Source: Lingula anatina (lineage: Eukaryota > Brachiopoda > Lingulata > Lingulida > Lingulidae). From it: 27,475 bases of DNA. The notes beneath the pieces are model-generated. The model saw only the letters and a list, made by a program, of their open reading frames with translations. It was not told where the DNA came from and ran no database searches. Each line of letters starts with the position of its first letter. The first letter of the stretch is position 1. The stretch lies in the NCBI RefSeq assembly GCF_001039355.2, contig NW_019774180.1, positions 950,665 to 978,139 on the forward strand, given 5' to 3'. The position numbers and the translations under genes were made by a program. Below are positions 1 to 10,871 of the stretch, piece after piece.

Positions 1-3000
1 TTAGAAACTTGTAAATGACGTAAATTAGTTTAATTTACCATTGCAATAATCACCCCTGTCGCAGCTATTTAATAAGTTTGAATTCAAAAACTGAAAAAAG
101 TTAAGTGTTTGGCACACATACAAAGCCCTCAAATCACCGTTTTTTAACGCGTCGGAAGGGAGTTATAAAAGGGCGATAAATCTATCCCCTTTTTCAGAAC
201 GCACAATGGTAAAATAAGCCCCTACTCCAAGCTTCTTTATAGATCTATTTACACTGTCGTTTTCACACTAAGGCCCCCCACACCCAGTTACGTCAACAGT
301 TAAATTAATATAAATTAGACAAAGAACACAAGGTATATAGAAACGTCTTACATAAATCGACATTCAATCGCGAGGAAATGCGTTAATGTTGATAGTCGAG
401 TTGCGTGGGAAGCGGCGCAAGATACGTTGATGGGTGGAGGGCGTCGGCATTCCGTTGTTGTTAGTTTAATACTTCATGAATTAATCTCGTAGATAGTATA
501 TATCACGCTACTATTTTATAGCTGTTTGCTTTAGCGAGATAGCCTGTAAATCAAATAAGCAGGTATTGTCTAACTATTCTACATTGATATTGGCAAGACG
601 TGTCCTTCTCACCGATATAGAAAGTGACCAGCGCTTAGCATTAAGTTTTACGAAGATCCGTTCGTTGAAGATATTTTTCAGCGACTTTATTTCGATTTGC
701 GGATTCCTTTTTAATTACCTTCTTATCAAAGTGAACACTTAGATAAAATAAGTTACCACAAGGACACTCCAATTACTGATAGGGGCTTATCTTAAAACTG
801 GAACGAGCAGGTGGTATGACGAATAATTCTTTTACGGTTTACCTTATTTGCTGAATTTGCCCCGGATTTTTAAAATTTGAAATTTTGTTTAAAAAAATTA
901 ACGCAATTAATTCAATTGTTGAGTGATAAATTGAATCGCCGCCGGCGTCGAGTCTCAAGTACGTACTGAGTCTAAAGGTATACAAGTTCAAGTACGTAGG
1001 CAGTCAACGTCATTTTTCTTTTTAAAAAAGCACTAAAAGACACGCCCGTAGAAGTTGATCAATGATGACAAGTCCAACATCAAGAACGATAACGAGTTGA
1101 CATGTCACTATTTTGTGAAACACGCTGTATATTTGCACAACACCTACACTACCGTTTATCAACAGGCGTTGAACAGAAATGCTTAGTAGTTTAGTATTTT
1201 TTTTAATATTCATCTTTTCAGTCTCAAGATCCGTTGTAAGTACTGACTTCCGATCCAGATTATGCCCAAAACTTTTTATAATCAAGATTTCCTTGAGCTT
1301 GAAATTATTTGCTCAATTTTATAATTACGTGTAGATAATGACGAAAGAGGATGGGGTTTCTCTTGTAGTAACAAATCTTTTAAATACATATACGCTTTAT
1401 AGAGAGAAAAAATGAAATCCTTCTTTGTATTCAAATGTATAGCATTATAATTTGAACTCAAGAGAAAAATACCAAGTTTCATTTTGAACCTAAATATATA
1501 TTATATACCTCATTTGTGAACATTACGAGCTTTATGATGCATTACCCTGGATACGCCGTTGAAGTGGGAACCTCTACATTAAGTCAGGAAAAAGAGCAGT
1601 CATGTAATACATACGTTACCTCGACGAAAAGTTTGACTTCGTTATAATGCTTGAGAATTCAGCTGAGTATTTAATAATGTCCAAGGAAACGTAAAGGTGT
1701 AAAAACTGAAATCTGTGTATGACCATCCGTTTTAGAAAAATTCCAATATGAAAACAGAACTTTTACAAATTGAGGAATAAACAGAAAAAGGAGAAAAATA
1801 ATGTTGTTTAATAAAGGAAATGTTCGTTCCAAGTATCACTTGAACTATCCTGTTGAAAAAGTAGTGTTTACAAGCACAGTTGCATGCCAGTGATATGTGT
1901 TTTCAGATACAAAATATTAAAGATAAATACGAATTACTTGACAGAACGCGTCGAGAGTCAAATTCATTAAATGCACATCGTTCATAATATATAAACGAAA
2001 AATTGGTAAAAAGATGTTTCGCCATATGGATACCACATATCCTAAGATAAAACAGATCATGAATGATTGACGGTAAATAAAAAGTTTTTTAAGATTGTTA
2101 CTTACTTCCAATGATCAGAACTGCTAATATGATACATAAGGTGTTATTTCTTCCTCTTAATCTGTAAAAAAAGAAAGAAATTGGTAATACACGGTTAATC
2201 GCGATGACAAATTACATGATGCGCAATCTCCGAGGCCGAAAATGGCATGAAATCACAATGAAGCTATATTTATATTTGACCGATACTTAAAATACTTATA
2301 CTTTTAAACCTCATTTATTCTTTAAAACGTTTTTACTTTCAATATTTCATTTATACATTATATCTGTTGACATGCTGGATTTTTAAACCCTGAACTATTT
2401 CCTCCATGAGTTTTTCTTTCTTTTCATTTTTTGTTAATCATTCTTCTTTTTAAGTATATCTCTCTTTCTTGTTTTAAAAAGGTTAACCTAAATAATATAT
2501 TTCCATATCTTTAGTATAAACTAAATATTTGTTTTATAAAGAAAACAATATAGATGAGAAGATCAAAATACCTGTGGCTACTTGTTCCCATTCTCATGTA
2601 CTCCTGTGTTTCGTTGAAAGTGGCCGAATCTGCGCTGCCAATAACTTAAATACTTTTCAAAATCTGCGCAAGTGATTATTGCTAGGGCGGAAATCAGTGG
2701 GGCTTTATCACACCCAAGATAAGACGCGTAGCAGTTCATAATTCCAATGACATTTTTATGACTCCAGATAGTAAAGAGTACAATACTGAGTTCTCTCAGG
2801 TGCAAAGAACGGGGACTAAGCTACCTGTTGGTTAATTATAAAGTACTCCGCTAGCCGTAAAGTAAACATCAACACTCATTTATTAAATTACACCATTGAC
2901 ACTCCTCTCTGACAAATACTGGCAGATTTCATTTTCATTGCAATCGTATGGGATTTTTGATTATCCAAAGACGGATTTTCTTTTTACAGATTTGAGAAAA

Positions 3001-3240
3001 AAAGAGATCTAAAGCCAAGACAAGGAATTGAGTAAGCGTCAACTCTTTTAAGATACAAATGTATGTTTAAAAAGAAACAAGCACTTTTGTCTTGTTGCTT
3101 ATAGGGTGCATTTAGGAAAACAAATTTCGAATATTTGAATTAGAATTTGAGATAGCCAAACATTGAATATGTTTAGAACTGAAAAGGCATAATTTGATTA
3201 TTCATGTTTCTAATTTGAGCTAATGATGCATCGCCTGAAG
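1..3240. other. Gene-free left flank
   Basis: I see no supported gene here. Open frames are all under 90 codons, match no family I recognise and lack splice-site-flanked coding blocks. A TATA-like string (ttataaaaggg, near 162-172) has no recognisable gene downstream. This is probably intergenic DNA upstream of the neuropeptide gene. Confidence 0.6.
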
Positions 3241-3244
3241 TGGT

Positions 3245-3267
3245 ATAAATAAATAAATAAATAAATA

Positions 3268-3299
<32 letters not shown>

Positions 3300-3325
3300 A
3301 ATAAAAGAAATAAAAGAAATAAAGG
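3245..3325. repeat. AAAT/AAAG microsatellite
   Basis: A tetranucleotide tract changes from (AAAT)n, about 3245-3269, to (AAAG)n, about 3270-3300, and then to an impure AAAT/AAAG mix. It accounts for the low-complexity Phe/Leu/Ser-rich minus-strand open frame across it. Confidence 0.95.
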
Positions 3326-3968
3326 AAAAAGATGAACAGATACTTCTAACGTTGCACTAAACAATAAATCCACTGCTATGAAAAACAATCAAATAAGATA
3401 TACTGTGTTGTGAGACAGGGTGCAAATCTAATTAAGAGTGCGATATCGCCTTGCTTTGGTCCTTCTGTGTATACTTTCTAGGCGTACACCTATTCAGGAA
3501 CAAACAAAACTGGAGACGTGTCATAAATTTTGTCATCTGGGGTTTTATTGTCAAAAGTTCGTATCTCACGAATATAAAAAGAAAATCACTCTCATGTTTA
3601 CCTTTCCACGTAAGTCAGCGGCGTGGACAATGGTTGGGCGATTGCCAAATTTGTAAAACACTTTTGAGAACAGGACTACGTGACCCGGGATGCAAGGACA
3701 AGTTGCATATGACTCAATTCGTCCTTAGTCTATCGTTTAATTGTATGGCCTGATAAAAACTGAAAATTATCATGTGTTATTTTGACACTAATTTGTTGAG
3801 GTTATTTGGACTTGAGTCAATTTGCTTTATGGTGACATGCAGTTTACTTTTTGATTTAGCTTGTTACATGAATACAATTGAACCAGCGACGATCTCATTT
3901 CGCAGTCTGGTGACGTCATTAAAACCTAACCCCGGGTAAGTTTATCTCTACTCTCAGACACACCTAGG
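3326..3968. other. Gene-free stretch
   Basis: Two overlapping plus-strand open frames of 72 and 100 codons cover 3438-3753. Neither resembles a known family, and neither has signal, repeat or domain features. I treat them as chance open frames. Confidence 0.5.
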
Positions 3969-4398
3969 GCTCATTCCCTCTGAAACTATTGGTCTACGTA
4001 GATCGATCCAGCTCCGCGTGGACTCTCGCTGAATGAAATCAAATGAAGAAATTAAGACCCCATTCAGAATAGGGGACTAACTAGTCCGAGGGCCAAAAAT
4101 GGCCGACCCACTTGATTACTTCCCCACGGGATATCTATTTAGTGTCTATTAGGGGATTAGACGGCAAGCTTTGTAGTGGGTCGCCATATTTGACCTTCGG
4201 ACTAGTTAGTCACCTATTCTGAATGGGGCCTTAAGACGCCTTCTGGCGTTGAGTAAAATAGAGAAAACCTGGTGATTGTACGAGTACGTTGGGAACAAGA
4301 GAGGGTGTGTTAATCTTTTAATCTGATTGCATTCAGCGAGAGTTCCCGTGGAGTTGGATCGATCTACGTAGACCGATACTTTCATTGGGAATGAGAGC
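3969..4398. mobile_element. Fold-back / MITE-like inverted-repeat element
   Basis: The left arm (about 3969-4110) is repeated in inverted orientation on the right (about 4177-4398). Matching blocks include ggtctacgtagatcgatcca (3991-4010) against tggatcgatctacgtagacc (4355-4374). Another pair is ccattcagaataggggacta (4059-4078) against tagtcacctattctgaatgg (near 4206-4225). The right arm carries roughly 75-80 extra bases, and the central loop is about 65 bases. No transposase frame is present, so it would be non-autonomous. Arm identity is imperfect, which suggests an old copy. The family is unknown and the exact ends are uncertain. Confidence 0.8.
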
Positions 4399-4993
4399 AT
4401 AGATATTGTTTCAGGCGTTTTATCCGCTGAGAAGGCCGTGAAACTAAAAGAGGACATGGCCTCTTCTAATCCAAATGATAAACTAATCGTTCTTACAAAG
4501 TGCTCGTGATTGACACCAGTTCAAATATCAGAGAAGATTGTTTAATGCTGTTGATTAACCCATATGTAGTATACGATCATTCAACAAACTAGTGATCGAC
4601 ATCATTGAGAGTTAGCCCAATATACTGGGCCCTGGATGAAAATGAATCGTCGTTGGGCACTTCAATGCACAGTTATGAATTATTAAGCGTAAATATAACC
4701 AGAGGAGCACCGTGTTTGTAAATGGTAATAGGAGGATAAGAACGGAAAAAAAATTAAGCTTTATAATACACGGCTTTCTTTGCTTTAAAACCCAGATAAA
4801 CATACAATTAGGCAACGGTTAGATTAATTTGTTGGAATTAATTTTAAAAAAATAATCAAAAAGCACAATGAAGTTATCATGAATTTACTGTGCAGATATA
4901 GGTTGAAAAGTGTGGCGTGTATACGTAGAGGGCAACGCATATCGGGATATCATTATAACTAGTGAAATCCCTTGGTTAAAAAGGAGACTCTCC
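4399..4993. other. Gene-free stretch
   Basis: No coding exon, RNA gene or clear element is seen between the fold-back element and the following microsatellite. Confidence 0.5.
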
Positions 4994-5085
4994 ACACCCA
5001 CCCACCCACCCACCCACCCACCCTCTCTCCCTCCCACCATCTCCCTCCCTCTCTTTGTAACCCTCTCTCTTTCTCTTTCTCTCAC
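4994..5085. repeat. CCCA microsatellite followed by CT-rich tract
   Basis: A (CCCA)n run at about 4994-5022 is followed by an impure CT/CCT tract to about 5085. The strand-paired low-complexity open frames here come from this repeat. Confidence 0.95.
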
Positions 5086-6616
5086 TCAACCACTCTATTC
5101 TTGTGAAGAGTTACAATCCCCTTTTATGCCTAATATTGTGATTGCAGTTGTGAAATAGTCAGTATAGTGCACGCAGGTATGTCTGTATCTACTCCCCCTT
5201 TAAACTTGTTTAAACATTTGACTTGCGCCCGACAGAAACACACACAGGAAACAAAAAGCCACGTGGTCTCACTTTTAGGAAATTGACACACCGGGTGATA
5301 TTTATTCTACAATAATGCGTCTGACATCAAGAAACATTCAAACCGTAATTAACCTTGCATTTAAAGGTTGGACTGAAATTAGCCTTCCTTGTTTTTTATC
5401 TTCCGCACGAGCGACTTCATTCCTTGCCAATTGTGTTTTCAGTTAAAACGCAATGAATCGATTTTGATACAGCAAAGTCCCTGTAAAACAGTGATATGTC
5501 ACGGATCAAGAATTTCACTAATTATTCTAACTAATTGTTTGAAACAAATGATGAAATGATGACGTACTTCTTATTGTCAGCGTGCACGGAATGAGCAGAC
5601 AGTTTTTCCTTTTAGTAGATGCCCGATCTAAAATAACACATATCCAAGAGATGTTTCCAAAAATGGTGTAACTTACTCAAAAAATAAAGCATCTTAACTG
5701 ATTCGAAATCAAACAACCGTATTTTTGAAATATTGACACTAATAGCAAACAATAACAATAATAACAAATATACGAATTTTATTGTTACCAACAGCATTGT
5801 TTTTCAAAGAGGCAACGCCAGCCATCCGAAAAACAATGCTTTGGGTTAAAAGTCGTATTTTCATATGAATCTTGATTCGTTTTAAAGTAGTTTTAACGGT
5901 TTATCAGCCAGTTAGTAATAGCAACTAATTAAGAGCTAATATATTTTCTATTTTCTGTATCAGCTCCATTGAGACCCACTCTGTTTCTCTCGGCATCCAT
6001 TTTATAAAATCTACTGGCTTCCACCGAGAACAATGGTTGTCCCGCTTTCGCTTATTTCGAGTAATATTGCAAATGTCGAAGAAGAGATCGGATTGAAAAG
6101 AATGACGATTAGAAATGACGACAGCAAGGAAAAAATAAAGCGAATACCAAATCAAGTAAACGAGATGAAGTGACTTCCGAAAAAAATAGCATTGTCCTTC
6201 ACTTAATCAAACTCTGAATTAATTAAACTGCTAGGTAGTCGGAAGTATCAGAGATCAAATCTCAAGTCGGTAATTGTTCTTGTTCGTTTTGCCCCGCCTT
6301 CACACTGACCAATCAAAAACGTGTTTGGCCCGAGGCATGTTTTGACTAGGTTGGCTGAACATAAGGCGAGTAAAAATGGTGACGCTTTATGTCAAATGTC
6401 ACATTTGTGCTGTGAATTAACGCAGTCAACTTTGCACGCTCGGCTTGGTTAACGTATTGATACTGCAATTGATGTCAGTTGCCATCATTGCTCTTAGTTC
6501 GTCCTGCTTAGGAAGCGAAAATATTAGCATTGAAACTTAGTTCCTATGCTAGACTGAGCCCTTTCTCGTGGAGTTAGGACCGTCTGACGATCGCCCACTT
6601 TCCGCCTTAATTTTTG
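5086..6616. other. Gene-free region upstream of the neuropeptide gene
   Basis: No coding exon is supported. The part nearest the gene (about 6290-6616) holds a GC-rich string (gccccgcc, 6291-6298) and a CCAAT string (6309-6313). These may belong to the neuropeptide gene promoter, but nothing in the sequence proves it. Confidence 0.5.
5793..5840. repeat. Perfect 13-bp inverted repeat
   Basis: AGCATTGTTTTTC (5793-5805) pairs with GAAAAACAATGCT (5828-5840) across a 22-base loop. The right arm lies in a 17-bp string (5821-5837) that recurs exactly at 9569-9585, so this is probably part of a dispersed repeat. Confidence 0.7.
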
Positions 6617-6623
6617 TATAAAG
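6617..6623 (+). promoter_or_regulatory. TATA box of the neuropeptide gene
   Basis: TATAAAG lies 127 bases before the first in-frame ATG of the nonapeptide exon. Transcription starting about 30 bases downstream, near 6645-6652, would give a 5' leader of roughly 95 bases. Vasopressin/oxytocin-family genes are commonly TATA-driven. No transcript end is available here. Confidence 0.6.
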
Positions 6624-6743
6624 TGGTCGTAATTTGCAGTTTTCATTGTCACGGTTTCAAGATAAGAAAAAAAAAACGCGTCAAGGTTGTCATTCATGGA
6701 GAAAAGTGATTCAGCGCTACTAAAATAGGAAGCAATCTCGCCG

Positions 6744-6998
6744 ATGGATAGATATCCCCGTGGTTTTCACACGATGACATTACCAAGAAACCTCCAAGAA
6801 ACGACACACTCAAAACAACGTGTATCTACTGGAAACATGAACAACTCGCACAGCTTGGTGAAATGCGGCAAAACCTGGTCTAAACTCCTGAACAGAGACC
6901 TAATACTATGGCTGCTGTCGTTGTCCTTGCTCTGTCATTTCACTTCTGGGTGTTACGTTCGGAACTGCCCGTTAGGAGGGAAACGGAGTCAACAGTTG
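6744..6998 (+). CDS. Vasopressin/oxytocin-family precursor, exon 1 (signal peptide and nonapeptide)
   Basis: This exon encodes the start of a secreted neuropeptide precursor. Residues 53-66 form a hydrophobic core (LILWLLSLSLLCHF), followed by Thr-Ser-Gly. The nonapeptide CYVRNCPLG is residues 70-78, directly after the predicted signal cleavage as in the family. Gly79 is the amide donor and Lys80-Arg81 the dibasic cleavage site; Cys70 and Cys75 would form the six-residue ring. The NCPLGGKR string is identical to oxytocin precursors, while Arg4 is typical of conopressin, annetocin and cephalotocin. An in-frame TAG at 6726-6728 makes 6744 the first possible start. Met11 and Met32 are alternatives, and Met32 has A at -3 and gives a more usual 38-residue signal. 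The exon ends in phase 0 at a strong donor, ttg|gtaagt. Neurophysin must follow in another exon. Confidence 0.93.
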
Positions 6999-7259
6999 GT
7001 AAGTTCTTGTGCAAGTTTTGAATTCTACATTTGATTCAAATGAATCAAAAATGTTTCTTACATCTAGGGAGGAGTTTTCAATTAGTTCAAATGATCTTTT
7101 CATATATTTTTAGGTTATTTAACGTTTTCTTTTATTCTACGAACGACCTTACGCAAGGCAGAACCGTACCAAAACATTAAAAAAAACGAGTGACAGTTGA
7201 ATAAAAATAGTATTATGATATTATGCGTCTTTTTTATTCATAATAGTGAGAAATATTAC

Positions 7260-7260
7260 A

Positions 7261-7292
<32 letters not shown>
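7260..7292. repeat. Poly-A run at left gap edge
   Basis: Twenty A, one G and twelve A run directly into the N block. The homopolymer probably stopped the assembly. Confidence 0.9.
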
Positions 7293-8173
7293 NNNNNNNN
7301 NNNNNNNNNNNNNNNNNNNNNNNNNNNNNNNNNNNNNNNNNNNNNNNNNNNNNNNNNNNNNNNNNNNNNNNNNNNNNNNNNNNNNNNNNNNNNNNNNNNN
7401 NNNNNNNNNNNNNNNNNNNNNNNNNNNNNNNNNNNNNNNNNNNNNNNNNNNNNNNNNNNNNNNNNNNNNNNNNNNNNNNNNNNNNNNNNNNNNNNNNNNN
7501 NNNNNNNNNNNNNNNNNNNNNNNNNNNNNNNNNNNNNNNNNNNNNNNNNNNNNNNNNNNNNNNNNNNNNNNNNNNNNNNNNNNNNNNNNNNNNNNNNNNN
7601 NNNNNNNNNNNNNNNNNNNNNNNNNNNNNNNNNNNNNNNNNNNNNNNNNNNNNNNNNNNNNNNNNNNNNNNNNNNNNNNNNNNNNNNNNNNNNNNNNNNN
7701 NNNNNNNNNNNNNNNNNNNNNNNNNNNNNNNNNNNNNNNNNNNNNNNNNNNNNNNNNNNNNNNNNNNNNNNNNNNNNNNNNNNNNNNNNNNNNNNNNNNN
7801 NNNNNNNNNNNNNNNNNNNNNNNNNNNNNNNNNNNNNNNNNNNNNNNNNNNNNNNNNNNNNNNNNNNNNNNNNNNNNNNNNNNNNNNNNNNNNNNNNNNN
7901 NNNNNNNNNNNNNNNNNNNNNNNNNNNNNNNNNNNNNNNNNNNNNNNNNNNNNNNNNNNNNNNNNNNNNNNNNNNNNNNNNNNNNNNNNNNNNNNNNNNN
8001 NNNNNNNNNNNNNNNNNNNNNNNNNNNNNNNNNNNNNNNNNNNNNNNNNNNNNNNNNNNNNNNNNNNNNNNNNNNNNNNNNNNNNNNNNNNNNNNNNNNN
8101 NNNNNNNNNNNNNNNNNNNNNNNNNNNNNNNNNNNNNNNNNNNNNNNNNNNNNNNNNNNNNNNNNNNNNNNNN
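7293..8173. other. Assembly gap (881 N)
   Basis: All bases are N. The gap is flanked by poly-A on the left and poly-T on the right. The long Lys/Phe-plus-X frames across it are artefacts. The gap sits in the intron interval where the neurophysin core exon is expected. Confidence 0.98.
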
Positions 8174-8201
8174 TTTTTTTTTTTTTTTTTTTTTTTTTTT
8201 T
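8174..8201. repeat. Poly-T run at right gap edge
   Basis: Twenty-eight T directly follow the N block, mirroring the poly-A on the other side. Confidence 0.9.
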
Positions 8202-8401
8202 GTAATCTATGTAACGTGCCCTCGCTTTGCTTATGCTGTATTTGCAAAATTGCCTCTGCCAAAACAGTCTTCATTTACATGTATGAACGGTAAGATCTAA
8301 CAAATGGAATATTGGGGTAAACCTACAAGTTTATTATATCCTTGAAATAAATTATTGTTTAATGGTCACCACGCCAATATCTAGCATTATTGCATGTCCA
8401 T

Positions 8402-8674
8402 TTACATATAGCTAGACTTATGATTGATAGCTGATATAAAAAAATCCAATATGGCCGCTATCTCGCCCTTAGGAACACTATCTTGTCGGCTATCAATTTC
8501 AATAACTAGTTCTTTTTTCTGATAATGAGGCACTGTTTCCTTTCCAATGTCTATAACACGCCAGACATCGCCTCGCGGACGAGATAACAACAGATTATTT
8601 AGAAATATCGGAATATACAGTGAGCCACACGGCCAACGCAGAAATTTGACGTGGACCGGGTTGGGAATGGGTTT
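8402..8674 (-). other. Unassigned 90-codon open frame, possible repeat-derived remnant
   Basis: The frame is open from just after a TAA at 8675-8677 to the TAA at 8402-8404. The composition is mixed and protein-like, with strings such as FLRWPCGSLYIPIF, RPRGDVWRVIDIGKE and KGEIAAILDFF. There is no good start codon near its beginning. It lies antisense within the neuropeptide intron. I do not recognise a domain. It could be a transposon-coding remnant or a chance frame. Confidence 0.3.
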
Positions 8675-8677
8675 TTA

Positions 8678-9390
8678 CAAGTTAAAATGTAAAATTTGAA
8701 TAAAATAGTCAGGAATCTTTTTCGCTTTTTCACTGTATGAAGAATACTCTTATTTGACAAGGTCTGTAATTCAAGACCTACCAATAGTGCTAACATTGAA
8801 TTAAACGGGAAATTGCTTTAAATCCTTTTATCTTTAGAAAACCTAGGCTAAACCCACTCGACTTCCAACCCACCCTCGGACGGCGTATCAGCTGTTGTGA
8901 AATGAAATGTTTTGAAATACTGGCGTCTGCGTCAAAGTATCTTCCATACCTCTAGTAATTGGTAAAATTATTTCGTGGTATATATTCCGTATATGTAATA
9001 TTTTTTATTAATAATTCTTTCCGTCATTGACTAAACTTGCGAAAAGCATCTAATTCCATATACATGCCTTTCCTAACATATAGTGAACTACAATAGATCG
9101 GGTAAGATATCATTATTTCGAGTGCCCCTTGTTACACATACCATACCTCATAATAAATAATGCATATGTACATATGCATTACTCAAATCAATTTGTTTAT
9201 AGATCCTTGGTCATTCTTGGCCTAAAAGGGGAGACGACATCCGAGTGTACGTCTAGGTCATTAATGCACGGCGACCATCTAGCCATTTCGATGCTTCTTT
9301 TCCGAGGCACTTTAAACGTTTTGGCCAGTAAAACATTTACTGAAGTACACATTAGCAGGATAAATAGCCAGATCGTACCTATCTTGAAAT

Positions 9391-9394
<4 letters not shown>
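8678..9394. other. Intronic stretch without recognisable features
   Basis: This is AT-rich intron sequence. The open frames on both strands are short and unrecognised. Confidence 0.5.

Positions 9395-9425
<31 letters not shown>
9395..9425. repeat. GA microsatellite
   Basis: About 30 bases of (GA)n, degrading into gaaagaggg. It explains the Ser-Leu repeat in the minus-strand frame across it. Confidence 0.95.
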
Positions 9426-9429
<4 letters not shown>

Positions 9430-10834
9430 GGAATTCTAACACTGACAATAACTCAACTTGCCAGATTACGTTTAAAGGTTAGTTGAGTGAGATTTATTAT
9501 CCCGAATTGTTTGTTTTAAAACAATGCAAAAGTCGTGTAAAGTAATTGACCTATCATACCACATATAGGCCATCCGAAAAACAATAATCCTCTCAAGCAA
9601 ATCTCATGTTCAACCTGCCATTTCAAAGTTTTTTCATGCCTTTTAACACATTCAGTAACGGAATAGCCCGTTGTAAAAACATATCCTTATCCCTGTGTTG
9701 ACAGTTTAATACGTGGGCGCCTGCCCAGCATGACGCTCAGATGAAAACAGTTATCGAATTACTAGAGGTTAAAAGACAAGCAGTCCCTGTCAGTAGCGTG
9801 CGTGTGTGAGACCATGTCAAGGTTTTAAGCGGATTGATTCTCAGAACTCCCAAGGCGTGAGATTTACAACAAATTACAAGCCTTGTGTCGAGATATCTTT
9901 TGACACGAACATTTCGACGCCTATCTTCCAATTGCAGTCGTTGGATTTTTGATAGATTTATGTCAAAAATGAAGTGACCTGAAATAAATGCGCATTTACA
10001 TGAGAGAGATCTTTTATGGCGTTATACAAATACTAGCTGTTCGTACACGGCACTGCCTTTGTGCAAGTAACAGATCTTCTAATGGCTAATGGAAATGGGA
10101 AGTTTTGGCGTCGCCATTAAAGAAAGTAAGATCTTTCTAACGTCATCGGTGACTTCACTTGTGTGTGCACCTTTTAAGACAAACGTGGTGCTTTTTAGGG
10201 GTGGCTCACTGGGAGTAAATTTCTACATGTATTTCCCGCACATCTATTAACATTAAGCACACAGTAAGGCTAAATTGAAGAACATTCTCCTATTTTTCTA
10301 TCAAATATATCATACAAAACTCACAACAGGATGACAGTTGCCCCAAAATGTGAACACCCGCTAGTGATATACACTTTGATGGTTGAACATATGTACCGGT
10401 AACATAAAGTTCAGATTATGAACGATTAAAATTTTAATGTTTCTTTAATTTTGATTATGGTGTGGTCAGAATTGAGTAAGATTTTCATGCGAGTTATAGT
10501 ACCCCAAAACTAATGTCACTTCAGTTTAAAAGCTTTGGAAAAATATGTCCATCACAAGATTATTTAATAATTCTGAAAGTTTGAAATGCTTGTATGGTAT
10601 AAATGGTACCTGCACCTGGCTACATGTATATCTCTGTCTCTTCGCCTGTTAAGGTTGAGCATCGATTATAGACCGTTTTGTGATTCACTGTTTTGAAACA
10701 TAGTCCATTCACTGTGTTCATCTGTGGTTAAAGATGTTTTAGGGTTCATCTGTGTTTAATCAACCGTATATAACAGTGTTTACTACATGTTGGAGCAATG
10801 GGATTATGTGTTGATATAACAATGCATCAGTCTT
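9426..10834. other. Intronic stretch without recognisable features
   Basis: No exon with flanking splice sites is visible. A 17-bp string at 9569-9585 is shared with 5821-5837. A short local duplication (gttcatctgtg) occurs twice near 10.72-10.75 kb. Confidence 0.5.
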
Positions 10835-10871
10835 ATGTGCTTTTCAAATCGGCTTTTTTCATCTGTTACAG

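Larger units (their letters stand above)
6999..10871 (+). other. Intron region of the neuropeptide gene, containing the missing neurophysin exon
   Basis: The exon 1 donor (6999) is phase 0 and the last-exon acceptor (10870-10871) is phase 1. Joining them directly reads into TGA after 11 codons. A middle exon of length 3n+1 is therefore required, carrying the Cys-rich neurophysin core (usually about 65-70 residues). I searched the visible bases by eye for Cys-x-x-Cys-Gly-Pro-Gly coding and found none. The gap at 7293-8173 is the likely location. Outside the gap I see only a minus-strand open frame (8402-8674) and a GA microsatellite. Confidence 0.75.

Noticed and set aside
162-172. TATA-like ttataaaaggg as a promoter
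   Set aside because: No coding exon or other transcript signal follows within several kilobases on that strand.
2578-2816. Minus-strand frame with a possible acceptor upstream and a possible donor (cacag|gtattt) just after its stop
   Set aside because: The stop codon precedes the donor, the other frames are closed, and I recognise no protein; it is more likely chance or a non-coding exon.
7197-8300. Long open frames (319-367 codons) across 7.2-8.3 kb
   Set aside because: They consist almost entirely of N-derived unknown residues with Lys or Phe runs from the homopolymers beside the gap.
10835-10871. Start codon at 10835 as an independent gene start for the 92-codon plus frame
   Set aside because: The bases before 10872 are a pyrimidine tract and acceptor; the neurophysin-like Cys spacing shows the frame is a terminal exon, not a separate gene.
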